Source: Apoda limacodes | Lineage: Eukaryota > Arthropoda > Insecta > Lepidoptera > Limacodidae | DNA length: 64,000 nucleotides | Assembly (NCBI GenBank): GCA_946406115.1 | Contig: OX291553.1 | Location: 5,151,001 to 5,215,000, forward strand | Direction of reading: 5' to 3' | Part shown: in pieces, positions 29,868 to 44,800 of the stretch | Layout of the letters: the number at the start of each line of letters is the position of its first letter | Numbering within the stretch: the stretch's first letter is position 1 | Notes under the pieces: generated by a model | Database searches by the model: none | What the model saw: the letters and a program-made list of their open reading frames with translations, nothing else | Told to the model about the DNA's origin: nothing | Translations under genes and position numbers: made by a program

Positions 29868-32800
29868 CTGTAACAAACGATATTTTATTATTCAATCTAA
29901 TTTAAACTCTAAATATTATTAAAATTTAATGAAAAAAAAATTATGGCATGCTATCTTTACTTCTAATGCTCGGAAAATATAGGCAATTTTTTTTAATGTC
30001 GTTTGGTAAATCAGTTATACTATATGCCATGTACACCAAATACTGTATATAGTCTGAGTTCCTATCATATAAATGGAACTACAGCTTTCATCACTTCAAT
30101 CACGGAGCGACCAAATTGTCGGCTCATGTGTCGAAGCCTCTTTGACTACTTTTCGGGATTAGATCCTACGATTACACAAAAAAAACCAAAGAAACAAAAT
30201 CTTTCGTGAATCACTTTCTTTGTGTATCTTTAGTAGCGTATTATTTCTACTAATATATAATATATGTAATGTAAGCGTTTTCTATAAACTTTACCGAAGC
30301 CATAGTCTGAACACCAACAGGAATAGACCCCATAGCATTGACTCTTATAGGTTTCTGGACTCGGTTAAGCATGAGCAAAACAATTCGCCTGTTACTTGTG
30401 TTCATACATTCCCAAGGAAGTTGATAAACTGAATCAAACAATTTTTCGCTCTGTAAATAAGACAAAATATAAATGTAACAGGTGAATGATTCCATATTTC
30501 ATTAATTATGTATTTTAATGTAGAAGTGTTCGTTATCTTGAAAATAAATTTTGTATATAATTCTCATAAAAAATTGATTCATTAGACGTCAAAAAGGTGT
30601 TTTTGTTGTTTCCGATTTTTTTAAGTAAATTTTACATATTAACAGAAATATATTTATTGTTTATTATTGTTCTTTTATTAATTCCTCATTGAATCGTTTT
30701 AACTTTGCCGACCCCTTTGTCCCCTGTAAGACCTGATTTTTGCAGAACACTGAAATGCATGTGCTATTAACTGAGTTAATAATATATATACCCAGCTATA
30801 AGTGAATTTGATATAAAAAATATGACTTTTCATAAAAATTTTGCAAGCCCCCTTCCTTTCGTAGGGCGTAAGTTTTGCAAAAAACTAAAATACTTATAGC
30901 GTTTCATTTATAGCGTTGTAGAACATGTATTCACAGTTATAAGTAATTTCGACATTAAAAATAAATACAAACTTAGCCACCACTTTCTCCTAAATTAAAA
31001 AAAATATGCTGAAATGTGTGTTCTGTTTTTCTAATTTACTGATTCTGATTCATACCACTAGGTAATTTTCCAATAACCATAATATTTCCCATACAAACTT
31101 TGCAATGCTTTTTAACCCACTTAGGGTTTTAATTCAGAAAAATCCTGCAACACGTCATTCTTTATTTGCTTTCTGTTATGTATATACCATTTTTTAAGGA
31201 TTTGTTTGGAAAAATAACCGAATTCCAATACAAAGTTTCATGCCCTATTTTACTTCCTGTGGGATGATAATTTTTGTGTATTCGGTTATTATGATGAAAT
31301 CTTATCTCAATAAGATAGTCAACATAAGGTTTTACAAGACTGTTATATATTGTGTACCTTATATTTAACTGATCCTCTGAGAGATAATATTTTAGTTATA
31401 GTTTTTCGTAGATGCCATTTTTGTTTGTTTTTTACTTTGTTACCATGTTTTTTAGTTTTACTTCATCTTTTTTATTCGTTATTGTAGTGTTTATTTTTAG
31501 TTTTTGTGTTTTTATTGACGTTTCTTTATTTTTCAAGTAAGTTGTAGGTTAAGGCATATGTAAATATTCGTCTCAGTGCACCGATGCCAGCCTGAAAGCT
31601 CCCACTGAAAATCAGTGCTGTGGTGTTGGCCACAGCTTTTATGCTGAGTGGGAGACTGTTTTTGGTGACAAGCAGCACATACAGACATAATGTATATTAA
31701 TTGTTTAATTTTAGCCTTATTGTGTTGTTTAGTCCAAAAAATATTTTTCTTTCTTTTCTTATTTCTTCTTTCCAAATTAGTTTGTTTGTCTAACTTAAGG
31801 CCTAAATAATTAACTTTTTTTAACTTCATTAAGTGTTTCATTGTTTATGGTTAATGAACTGTGGTCGAGAACTATTTACGAGCTTTTTATTAGCTTCACC
31901 TGTTTGTTTGTACGTTTGTTTGTAACCGACTTCTTTGGGCGCGATTTTGATCCACTTTAAACGGCCAGATTTCGTTCAAACTTTGTAGATTTATTGAGGA
32001 CCGATGACAATACACTAATTTGATAAAATTATTCCATTTTTCAATTTGCAAAATATGATTTTTGTTAATTTATATAATTTTCATCTATAGTCGATAAGGC
32101 TAATAATTTTTCGGCTAATTTCCTTGATTTGTGGGATATAAGATAACGTGCGGTCAATACAAATACCAAGACTTTTTATTGTATCACTAAACAGGAAAAT
32201 GATACCATTGAATATGGAGATAAATCAGCCCAATATATCTTCGATATTAGTTTTGGGCTACATATAATTATGGTCTGCAACTTGAGAGGATTAAGCCGAA
32301 GACCATAATATTTATACCATTGAACTGTTCATGGTCAGAGTTAATAGATTTAATTTTTGTAACGATATTTTCTATTGGCCTATGTACATAGATCTGGAGA
32401 TAGTCAGCAATAGATGGTAGAGAGAAGATAGTTTAATAGTGATAGTATTAATAAAAACTGCAAACACGAGTGGGGACAACACCTCACCTTGAGGTACACC
32501 GTCAGTTAATGGGAACATGTTGGAGAAAGATACCTCTACCCGAATGCACAGTCGGCGGCCACCCAAGCAACTCCGGAACCATTCAATTACTGTTGGAGAT
32601 ATGTTAAGAGAGCTGAGGATTGCCAACAAAATGTCTCAGTCCTCTGTGTTAAAAGCATTGCTAAAATCAAGAGCAGACAAGACAGTGCGACTTGCTTACT
32701 GTCCATACCAAAATGGATAACATCAGTGATCTTAGTGAGAGCCGTAACAGTACAATGACCGGTTCAAAAGCCGGATTGCAGGGTAATTTTTTAACTATTT

Positions 32801-35800
32801 TGAGTAAGAAAACGGTTTAACTTTTGATTAATAATGAAATTGGTCGATAATCGGATAAGGTAGTTGGATTGATTTTTTTAGGCAACGGTATGACGTTAGC
32901 ATTTTTCCAAGCTTCAGAAAATATTCCAGAGGCAATGGATGAATTAAGAATGTGAATAATTATAGAAGTAATTGGGCCAGTAATCGGAATAATCGTAGCA
33001 TGGCTTATGCAATCACTACCAACAGTACTTGAAGATATGAACATAATACTCTTCTTAACATCAAAATCAGAAAATTGTCGGAAAGTAAAAGGATGGAAGT
33101 GAGGAAGTGAGGAGGTGAGTTTATGGAAAGATTTTGCAGCGTTATCGCTTTTTTACTGCTATTCTTACCAGGCACAGAAGTGAAATTTTTAATGGGTAAA
33201 TCTAAGTTACGATTTTTTGAAATTGATGTAGCCTGAGTTTTACCAACTCCTAATGTCGTCGTTGTCGTTGTTCGTCTCGACACATCGTATTACAGCGATT
33301 TCGCAAATTTTTATACTTTTCTAAGTTGGCTTCAGTCGGGTCAGTTTTAGGTTCGCCTTAGCACGATTTCTTATTTTTTGAAGGGATTTAATTTTATCGT
33401 TTAGCCATGGCGCAGGAAAGTGTTTCACTTTTATAAGTCTTATTGTATTGTGTGATGTAATCCTTTAAATCGATTTCGTACATATTATTTATATAAATGA
33501 GAAATAACAATGGGACCAAAATTGATCCCTGGGGTACAATACATTTCATTTCTGGTTTGCTCATACTTTGATCAATTTTTAGAACTTGACAACGGTTTTG
33601 ACGTGACAACGTCTTATAAATTGGTTTGCCGGGTGACACTTCAAGAAACTGCGTTACGCTCCGCTCACGTTATGCGCTCACAATGAGAGCGAGTGAGAGG
33701 CACGCGCCCGCCTGAGAGCGAGAGAGACAGACATAAAATCATTGTCACGTAAAACTTTCGCCCGTATACCGACTTTACAGGCAACCAGTTTTTTAAGGTA
33801 TGATTGATACATTTGTAATGCTGTCCCTGATATTTGTTTTGCAAGTAGTAATAAGTGGCTAACGGTATCAAAAGCCTTTGTTAGATATATAAAAACTTAT
33901 TTATTAGTTCTGATCTTTGTAAAAAGATTAATAGTGGTGGCTAGGGGGTTTGACTTTGGTCTAAAACCGTACTGCCTTTCAAACAAAAAACATATCTCGA
34001 TTAAGTAAGCGCTGAGATGATTATGTAATTTTTTTAGAAACAACTGGAAAAACTGATATATGCCAATAGTTACTTGTATTATGCTTATTTGCTGATTTGA
34101 AGACTGCAGCTACTTTCGCAAAAAACCTTTTTCTAAGCATTTATTAATACATTTTGTTAGTGGCTCAATTATGATATCTCTAACACATTTTATTACTTTT
34201 GCCAGCCATCTATGCCAGTGCTTGAATTTACTTTTAAGTTATCTATTATCTCTTTGATTTCATCTACAGTGGCAGGTTTAAAGTTTAAAAGCTAATTTTT
34301 GCATATTTACTGTTCTGTAAATTGTTAGTTTTATTATTAGTGTGATATTGTTCAAAGATCTGGACAGCTAAAAGCATTCCTATGTTTGTAAAATACTCAT
34401 TAAAGGCTTCACAAATATCTTTTGGATTCGTGATTCATCCTTTTTAGTTATTAGGTTGTCAGGAAAGCTATTCTTTTTGTGTTTATTGTTAGTTAAGTCA
34501 TTGATTAGCAGCCACATTTTTTTTGGCTTACCCCTACAATCCTAAAACTGTTTTGTGAGTAAAAATTTTTCGTTTAATAAATTTTGGTAAACACATATTT
34601 TTTTTCCTTCTTAAATAGCTCTGCCAATTTTTGATCATTTATTTTTATTATTCTAATCCATTTTTTGAGGATTAAGGATCTTTGTTTTTGTGATTGATAT
34701 ATTTATATATACATATATATATAGCTGCCAGCCGAGTTCGCCAGTAATAAACCTGCTTCGGAACTATTCGGTCATATCATTTACTCACCGACATCTCATT
34801 GGCGACGAGGATTGTTTTTATAACCCGCTTTTTTTTGTGTGCAAAATGAGTGCCTTTTTAGTAAATTTTTAAGTGTTTGACCATAAATGTAAAGAATGGC
34901 AGATATTTATTGGAAAATTTAGACAGTTTATTAAGTTAATGAGATAAAGGAGGACAATAAAAACGCGGTACTTTTAACGCTAACCGACGAACCGACGACC
35001 GTTTGGTACGAAATCTTGTGCATCCCAGAGAAATAGAAAAATGCACATTTAAGGAGCTGGTTGATGTACTCAACGGACATCTCACACCTAGAAGGTCGAC
35101 TTTTGCTGACAGAACAAGATTTTATGACGCCACCAAACAAGTCGTCGAGAGCGTTGAGGAGTGGGTAGCCTGCCTGAGGGGGCTGGCTGTGTACTGTGAC
35201 TTCGAGGCTGACCTGGAGACCATGCTGCGAGATCGTTTCGTGGCGGGCATCAGACCAGGACCCAAGCGGGATCGACTGTGTGAGCGCGACCTTAAATCGT
35301 TAACGTTTTTAAAGGCGTTGGAGGTAGCTCAGCAGGCGGCCTGTGGATGCGGTGGCGTTTTCAAGGAATTTTTGAGTGCGGTAAAGAAGGAGCCGGGGTA
35401 CAAGATGAGCGTGGGCGGCCGCGGTGCCAGAAGAAGCGCAGCCGCAGCTGACGTGGCGTCGTGTACGGTTTGCGGTTTGAAAAACCATGACGAAACCAAG
35501 TGCCGGTACAAGAACTATCGTTGTCTAAAAGGGCATTCATAGAAAGTGTGTGATGTGAAACGCTGTGATCGTGTGTCAAAAACGCATTACGTTAACGTTG
35601 ATACACAAAACCAGGAGCATAGTGACTATATGAATGGAACACATGGTATGTAAATTATGAACCACTTTAATTAAATGTTATAGTGAACGACAAGGAATTA
35701 TGTATGGAACTAGAAACAGGTTCGGCGGCTAGCGTAATTCCTAAATTTTTTTTTACAGTATTTTCCAAGTTATCGTTTAACTCTTGAATTTCAAGAGCTG

Positions 35801-38800
35801 ATATTTACAGCAGAACGTTGCCACCCCTGCTGCTGTCGTTAATTTCACAGCAGCAGTCTTTTCCAGTAGTAGAAAAGCCCTTAGTACCTTTCCCAACCAT
35901 TTCTGCTGTAGATCAACCGAATAACAGTAATGAAAGCGTTGGAGAAGAGACAGAAGCCGTAGGCGAAGGTAGGACAGCCGATACATTGTCTCTCCCCTCT
36001 GTTTCGTGTATAAAAGATCATGGAAACCATCAACATGATAATGATGATGATGATGATGTGGGTGTTTCACCACGGCGGTCCACCCGAAATAGAAATAAGT
36101 TATATTATAAGCAATTTCTTTAGTTGGTGTTGCGATTTTTTTTTACTGTTTAATTTTATTTCATTTGTTTTTTTTTGTGTGCTTAGTTAAAGATTGTGTT
36201 TATTATTGTCACCAGGTTCTCAGAATAATATATATAAATATATATGTAGCTGTTAGCCGAGTTCAGTTTTCTTTTATTACTATTTGGATAATTTCTACTG
36301 GTTTCCTATTGCATTGAAGTCTAGATTTTGTAGTGGTTTATGTAATTTGTTGCATTTTAGAGTCTCAATGCGTGTTTTGTGATCTGATGTTGCCGATCCT
36401 ATAATAGCAATATAATAGCAATATTGCGCTCCTTAAGATCTACGGAAAATGGTCTACGATAGTTTTTGTGGTTCATGTTTGTCAGGTGCAGTACTTTTGT
36501 TCAACTTTATTTAGTTAAAGTATCCATTTTCTAACAATGCTCTTTTATATTCCTTGGGGTGAAACGGGGGTCCAAAAATTTAATGAAAAAGTCCGACGCG
36601 GGCAAACTCAGATTCCAAGTTACTGGTTCAGCTGAATTTCACACAAGAATAGTTGAAATCTCGATCAAGAGTTCTCACCGGTTTTTTTTTTCGTGAGTGA
36701 GTGCTCCTTCAGGAGCATCCAATTGGGTTAAATTTGGCACAGTGATAGTTAAAGAGACGGAGAAGGATACAGGATATTTTAAAACCTAATCAAGAGTCCC
36801 CTTGAGAATGTATTTTTGCAAGTTATGATTTGTTTGTCCTTCCTTTGCGTCACAACGGACAATCTAATTTTGCTGAAGTTTGGCATAGGCATGAGTAAAG
36901 GAGTGGTAAAGGACCAAAGTTACTTTTCAACCCAGGAAATTCAAAAGTATAATTTTATAACTGAGCCTCTAGGATAAAAATAAAGATTGACGTGTTTCAC
37001 CGTTTTTGGCAAATTATCCCTAAATGGCAAAATGGGAAATGAAAATTTGTATGAGAATTTCGATATTATTGTAGATAAAACCTATCTATATAATTTATTC
37101 CAATATAAATATGCTGGGAAGTGTATAATTTTCTTTTAATATATACTTAATGTTTTAACTATATACAAATTATCCATCGAAAATAATAAGTGTACAACAT
37201 TTGTTTTAGAAAAGAATTGTGGACATCATTTTACTTTTAGTATAAAGAAAAATGAAATGAAATTATGTGTATAATCTACTCTATGATTTGTTTTTAAGAA
37301 TAAATTATTAATTTGACATATCTTATTAGGTTATTCATTTGTATTATCAGTTTATAGTTATATGTTTCAAACAACTTTCAGAATTCTAACTTTGGTAGGA
37401 AATATAAAATTAACTACCACAGTTCCCATAACTTCAAATATGACTGAACATTGAATGAGTTGCCCAAATACAAATATTGACAGCGATCCATACCGAGCGA
37501 AAGCCCTTGCTTCCTGCAAAAAAAATATATTTCGTTTTTCAGAACCTGTTTGTTTTTTTATTTATGTTGAGGCTGCGGTTTAGGATAGAGTCGAGTGGGC
37601 CAGACGGTATACCAGCAGTGGTGCTTAAACAGGGTGCTCCTAAGTTATGTACTGTACTCACGCACCTCTTCCTACCACACTAGGCTATTTCCGTCTGCAT
37701 GGAAGACTGCGAATGTGCACCCGGTTCAGATCCATCGAATTACTCTCCAAAGTGATGGAGCGTGTGATCAACACACGGCTACTGAGATACCTAGAAAAAC
37801 ACGACCTGATCAGCGACAGTCAATATGGTTTCGCCACGGTCGCTCGACTGGTGACCTTCTAGTGTATCTCACCCACCGATGGGCACTAGCCATTGAGAGT
37901 CAGAGGGAGGCATTGGCATGTAGCCTAGACATAGCGAAGGCGTTCGATCGGGTCTGGCACCGGGGTCTTCTATCGAAGTTGCCATCTTACGGAGTGCCCG
38001 AGGATTTGTGCAAATGGGTGGCTAGCTTTTTGTCTGGCAGACGCATACGAGCCGTAGTTGACGGTAGTTGCTCTGATAGCATGGACATTAATGCTGGTGT
38101 CCCGCAAGGCTCTTTGCTGTCTCTTTCGCTGTTTCTACTGAACATCAATGATATGTTAGACAACAACAACATACATTGCTATGCAGATGACAGTACTGGA
38201 GACGCTAATTACACGTGCCATGCAAGCATCCCTCGTTCCGTTATGGAGGAAAAACGTGAAGAACTTGTGTTTCAAATCGAGATTGGTCTGTCCAAGGTCT
38301 CTGACTGGGGACGGCAAAACTTGGTCTGATTCAACCGTTCAAAGACACAATTCAGCGCGTTCACCGCTAAGAAAACACCATTCTCTGTGGTCCCACAATT
38401 CCAGAACACTTCCTCCTCCATCTCCAAGAGCATTGGGATCGTTGGTGTTGACATCTCCAGCGATGTTCAGTTCCAAGATCATTTGCAAGACAAGGCGAAG
38501 CTGGCGTCCAAAAATCTTGGTGTACTCAACATAGCGAAGCAGTACTTCACGTCGGAACAAAGGTTGCTGCTTTACAAGTCGAAAGTTCGGCCCCATATGG
38601 AGTACTGCTGCCATCTCTGGGCGGGTGCACCCGGATACCAGCTTGGCCCTTTTGACTCGGTTCAACGACGGGCTGTGAGAATTGTCGACGATCCCAAACT
38701 CACTTGCGGTATCGGGCCCTTAAATCTGAGGAGAGACTGTGCCTCCCTGTGTGTATTCTACTGCTTGTACAATGGGTTGTTGCTCTGAGGAATTGTTCGT

Positions 38801-41800
38801 AATTATGCCCACGGCTACTTTCTACCATGGCACCGCTCGCCATCGGCAGGGAATTCATTTTCACACTTTAGAAACAAAATGGTCGCGTACAGTGCGGTTT
38901 CATAGAAACTTTCTCCCGCAAACGCTTGGGTTGTGGAATGAGCTCCCTGCCAAGGTTTTCTCCAAGGACTACAGAATCGAGTTCTTCAAGAAAGAAGTTA
39001 TTAGATTTTTGAAGGGTCGGCATAGCGCGAGTGATGCCCCTGGTGTTGCAAGCGTCCATAGGCTACGATGAACGCTTAGCATCAAGCGAACCGTAGGCTT
39101 GTTTGCCACCTTAGTGGTATAAAAAATTAAAATACCAGTTAAATCGTTAAAAAGTTAAATCCCATACAAAAAAAAATTAGTTTCAAGGCGTTAATATGGA
39201 ATAATTTACTGAGGAAGTATATAACAAATATATCTAATAGTAATGTGTATGACATTGTATAATGATTTTTAGTACATTTACATACACAACATTAGTATTA
39301 TAGAAATTAGCTTTCTGGCCTATATCGCCCTTTTAGTCAATTTTTTTTTGTACTACACTTGGGTGCTTATTTCATATTATAGGTCTAATAGTGATCAATA
39401 TGAACCAGTATAATAAGTTGCCCCCATAGCATAGCTTCTTCCTTTTGAGGCCAAAGCAAACTTTAAATATTACTTTAAATAATACAACACATAACAGAGT
39501 AGGACGAGTCATCAAGCGCCATTATGCCAAACAGACATTTTATTTCTAATTTAACTATCATCATTATCATAAATTATCACTTACCAATGTCGATAATTGA
39601 AGAAGAAACAAACAGCAACACAATAAGTGAAATAAATAGTAAAAAGCCAACACCGGCCCATAAACGTTGGAGATATCGTCTGTAAAACTGAAAAATTAAA
39701 TGATCACTTGAGCAAAAAAAAACAATCAGAAAATTTGTACATTTCATATGACGTCCTCTTTAAACCAGTCTCATACGTCCCAACTGTCGTAGTGCGGCCT
39801 TCCCTCACCTATACGGATTGTAAGCTTCGCGTACGTCTTTTTAACGTATAAAGGTTTCTACACGATCTTTGCTTAACCAAAAATTCATTGGTGTGAAAAA
39901 TTAATGTACTTGTGATCAGAGGCGGCTCGTCCTAAGGAGCGCTGGTGCAGCGCACTCCCATAAATAATTACCTACTTAAGAAACAATGTGTTTTATATTT
40001 TACTTAAAATAAATAATTATTTTGCTTCTATTACTCTTTATGTTAAAATAGCATTTCACTAAAAACATTCTGAACACACACAGTTAACTCAAGATTTAGT
40101 AAGGAATTGCACTGAGGAGACTGTGTCAGTAAGTGGAGCGCTAGCAATTGCGCTCCTTTAAAACGAATTTCAGTACAGAGACTTAAAGCTAAAATCCACA
40201 AGTGTGAAAGAGAAAGCTTGACACAGTCTCACACGTAAAACAGAAGATTTTGTATGAAAAATTAGCAAAATGTGGAGCGCCACTCCTGGGGTATGTTGCC
40301 TTCGGTCCGAACGATTCATATCTTATCACAACAAATGTTTTATTCGTGCGCGCGAGTTTTTATTAACAAATTAAATAAGTACATATATACATCTACATAA
40401 ACAGTTTGTTTATTGTCTAATAAGCAACTTTATCAAAATAAAATGTGATTATTGTAATGTGATTAAACAGTGCTAAAAGGGTCAAGGGTCACAAATATGT
40501 GACACGAAAGCATACAAGTGCGACGCGCGTTTGTAAATCTAAATAAGCGAATCAATTTTAGTTATTAATAGAGTAATTAACGGTTGGCATTTAAGAAATT
40601 CCTCTTTTGTTTTCATTTTTTAGTGAACACCCATTCAAAATTGTCACGAGCCGCCTCTGCTTGTGATATTAAAAAAAGAACTGAAGAAAAAGACACTAGG
40701 CTCGACATTCCGTCCCTCAGATCGATCCTATTAATATTAACTTTTTGCCGAAGTGGCATCACCGTGACAACGCGCGCGTTGAAACATGAATATTTCAACA
40801 ACTAATTGCCGTATATACCTGTGTTTTTCAGAACCAGCTTGTTTTACCTTGATCTTTCGTTAGTCGGGTGTCTGTGGATACACAGCACGTTCACAGCTAT
40901 GCCCGCAATCGGACCTCTGGTGTCATCATGACGTAAGTTCGGTGTTAATGTTACTATTTTATGATTCTATATATTTTGTGATTACCTTGAAATTGTCATA
41001 TATTGTCTCTTTTTAGATGTCACAACCAAGTAAGTACATCAGGCATCGAGCGTAAGGGAACAAGACAAGTGGAGTTGAATAACTCTCATCTTAAAATAAT
41101 TTTAGAGAGCTGGTTAAAAGAAGAATAACAAGATTTTAATGATTCTGATGATGAGTTTGTTTGCCCGGATATTCACCTGCCCACAAACATGGCATATTTT
41201 CAGAGCAGTCTGAGGAAGAAGATCTATTGAATGTGTCACAAAATAAAATGGAAATACAAACAGAAACTTCAGGTATTGGTGAGATATCGTCGCAAAATTC
41301 TTCTACAAACGATGAATCACGACAAGGAACAGGGAAGTTTTACAGTAGAAAAATTGGATATAAGTGATATTTTTGTTGATTATTTCCACGCATTTCCACA
41401 AACCCTCGGGCACTCCATAAGATGGCAACTTCAATAAAAGACCCCGGTGGCAGAGCAATCTAACCTCTTCGCTATGTCCAGGCTACATTCCAATACCTCC
41501 TCCTGACCCTCAATTGCTAGTGCCCATCGGTGTCTGATATACAATAGAAGGTCACCGGTCAAGCAACCGTGGCGAAAGCCATATTAACGGTGGGTGAGGA
41601 ATAAGTGAGTATTTTTAATTTTTGCAAAATTGTGGAAGAATAAGACGCGTTTGAGCACTCGAGGGGTTTCCCATAATCACATCTGTTTAGACACGAACAC
41701 ATATTAATCTTAAAAAAATTAAAACCCCATAAAACTAAATATTGCCTGGAGGTTGATGGGGCTATTTTCAGCTATTGCTCCCCAACTAGCTTTGATATTT

Positions 41801-44800
41801 AATAAATGTATTGAGTGTGGTATATTTCCTGATCTCATGAAGTACAGTACATTTATACCTGTATTTAAATCAAGTAATACTACTGACCAAACTGTCTAAG
41901 GACAAATTTCTGTACCACCTGTTTTAAACATATTTTTTATAAAAAACTGATCTTAAATCATTTAAGTTTTCACTTAAGTTTACTGCTAACTTGTAAACAG
42001 AATTTACAATGACACAAACGATGCAGGTTTTGGACTTATCCAGCACATATTTAATGCTTGGGAAGCCTCCATGGATGCCTTGGGTGTTTTCTGTAATCTA
42101 TCTGAGGCATTTGATTGTATCCAACATGAAACTCTGATCAGGAAATTAGAACACTAGTATTTTAAGGTATTATTTCTACTACACACAAAGCTTCAGAGAG
42201 GCCCACATATAGCTAGATTGGCAAATGGGCTCAGTTTTGTAGCATTCACGGTTAAAAAGATTCGTCAACGAACGAAGCTACTGTTCCGATAGTATTCATA
42301 CTTCAGCTACTTTCAAAGCGTGATGTGCTACGGTACTTTAGTATGAGGATACGCAGCTGATATTTGTGTGCTGAATATATATATATATATAGGACTGTTC
42401 AAGCAATTTACAATCTAACCCATAGACACTCTTTAAAAGCTACATTTAAGGAAAATAAGGTCTCAACCTTACGGTCTCAGTTTCAGTACATATTACATAA
42501 CTAGCTTTTGCCCGCGGCTTCGCCCGCGCTAAATTTGGTCTTTGGCTTATAGTTATTCCTGTGCTAAAATTTAGGCCAATTGGATGCCGGAAAAGTTCCG
42601 GAAAAAATATTCCCGTGGGAACTCTTGGCCGGGATTAAAAGTATCCTATGTCATTCTCCGTCTCTTAAACAATTCCTGTGCGAAATTTCAGCTGAATAGT
42701 ATCCGCGTTAAATTCGGACTTTTATCGCTCTAGGGGATGATTTTCCAAAAACGATGAAACACGTCAATCTTAATTTTCAACCAAAAGGCTTAATACCGGC
42801 TTTTACGCATGTAGCTTCAAAAATGTCAATTTTACATACAAACTTTCAACCTCCATTTTACTCTCTTAGGGTTGGAATTTTGAAAAATCTTTTCTTAGTG
42901 ATTGCCTAAGTAATAACAGAAATCTCTGTGCAAAATTTGAAGTCTCTAGGATCAGCAGTTTGGGCTGTGCGTTGATATGTCAGTCACTCAGTCTTCTTTT
43001 ATATTCTTTGTAGAAACATATGAAGGGAGGCCTATATTTAGCAGTAGACGTCCCCTGGCTGAGAAGAAAAAGAAGGTTAAAAAATAATGGATTTTCATAT
43101 AAACTTTGGCCCAAATTTCAAGTCATCAATTTTCATTTAATTTAGAAAAATGATTTCTTAGTACATCCCTGAAAGGCCATATACCAATTTTCATCCATTT
43201 AACTTTAAAAATGACGGATTTTCATACAAACTTTGGACCCCCGTTTCACCCCTTTAGGAAGTGAATTTTGAAAAATCCGTTCTTGGTGCACCCCTATACC
43301 TGATAATGAACCTACGTGCCAAATTTGGAATTTCTAGACCCAGCGGTTTAGGCTGTGCGTTGATATGTCAGTCAGTCAGTTTCTTCTTTTTCATAATTAT
43401 TCTCCTGGGAACTTGTAAGTTTTCCGAGATAAAATGTAGCCTAAGTGTTATGTCAAGATATAAGCTTTGAATTTCAGCCAAATCGGTTCTGTTGTTTGAA
43501 TACAAATTTACAACCCCTATTTATCCCCTTAGGGGATGATTTTCCAAAAACGGTGTAACAAGTCATTCTTAGTTTTTAACTGAAAGGCCATATACCAATT
43601 TTCATCCATTTAACTTACAAAATGACGGATTTTCAAACAAATTTTGGACCCCCGTTTCACCCCTTTAGGGGGTGAATTTTAAAAAATCCTTTCTTATCTC
43701 ACGTAAACATCATAAAACATCCTGTGCAAAATTTCAGCTTTCTAAGGTCAAGGGTTTGGGCTGGGCGTTGATGAGTCAGTGATGAATTATACAGGACTTT
43801 GAGTTTTATATGTATAGATTTAATGAATGTTCAAAAAATATTGATTGTTTTAAAAAGAATAGCGATATTCATAATCGTAATACTCAAAATAGACACAAAC
43901 ATGCTCTTTGATCTGTATCCATTTTGACAATAAAATTCCAGCAGAAGTACGACAAACTTAAAAAAGTTCAAAAAATTTGTAAATTAGAAACTTGTTGGAA
44001 AAGTTTATTACACAATTAAAGAATATCCTGATGATTAAACTGCATGGGATTCAATAATTTTGAATTATAGTTTGTGATTCAAAAAAGGGATATGATATTC
44101 TAGTTTTGAGCAATACAGCATTTGAATTTGAATTTGATTGTATAACATAAAAAATTATATAAGGAAATATAACATACCAGGGCTAGTTATTTGTTCTCAT
44201 GTGTCAAGGTTATGTCAGGTTTTACGGTCAATTATGTTTCAATTTGAACACAATCTTTTCTCTTCAAGCTTTTCATACAAGGACAAATCAAACTCGTCGA
44301 GCTATCTACCAAAACGGGAAGAACAATGCCTACCGCTCTAACTACTGCTAAATTTTCTACCTATATCTATAGCGGAAAATTCATAAATTAATTTAGATTT
44401 AATAACGTGTAATCATCAGAATAGCATGTAATGGTTTTGACGATTCAAAAGTGTTTTTTAAAATAATCTTTGACTTTGACATTTCCTAAACTATGGCGAA
44501 ATCTAATAATAGTATTTATTCTCACCTGAGAATCACTGTATGGTGTTTAATACAGTCCTTTAATTTTTGACTAATAGCAAGGTTTTCTGAATCATCATAA
44601 TTTTCCACTGTGACATAATTTCCACTTCTTCTTACTTCAATTGTGGTTCGTTTAATTGGTTTTGGAAACATTCCTAAATTCTTTCGTAATACCTGAATGT
44701 GACCGATTATTTGAAACACTATTAATGATAAAAATAAATCTATGAAACACATGTTGACTGCAGTCCAAATAGAAAAAAATATATTGATAACAATGCAGAG

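Larger units (their letters stand above)
34690..36262 (+). mobile_element. Ty3/Gypsy LTR retrotransposon, internally deleted
   Basis: The 5' LTR end (about 34700-34795; AGCTGCCAGCCGAGTTCGCC) is followed by TTGGCGACGAGGAT, a typical primer-binding region for this group. The internal part has gag (35003-35542), a protease start (35680-35745), then a jump to the last residues of the polyprotein (35818-36120). The right end repeats ATATATATGTAGCTGTTAGCCGAGTTC (about 36220-36262), matching the left LTR. RT, RNase H and integrase are deleted. It sits in intron 5 of OR gene B on the opposite strand. Confidence 0.8.

Noticed and set aside
35818..36073. Minus-strand ORF rich in His (HPHHHHHHY)
   Set aside because: Antisense of the acidic GAT/GAC repeat in the Gypsy pol tail; not a metal-binding protein.
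44138..44341. 67-codon plus ORF upstream of OR exon 3
   Set aside because: It lies in the decayed 3' region of the LINE remnant at 41.7-44.5 kb; no similarity recognised.
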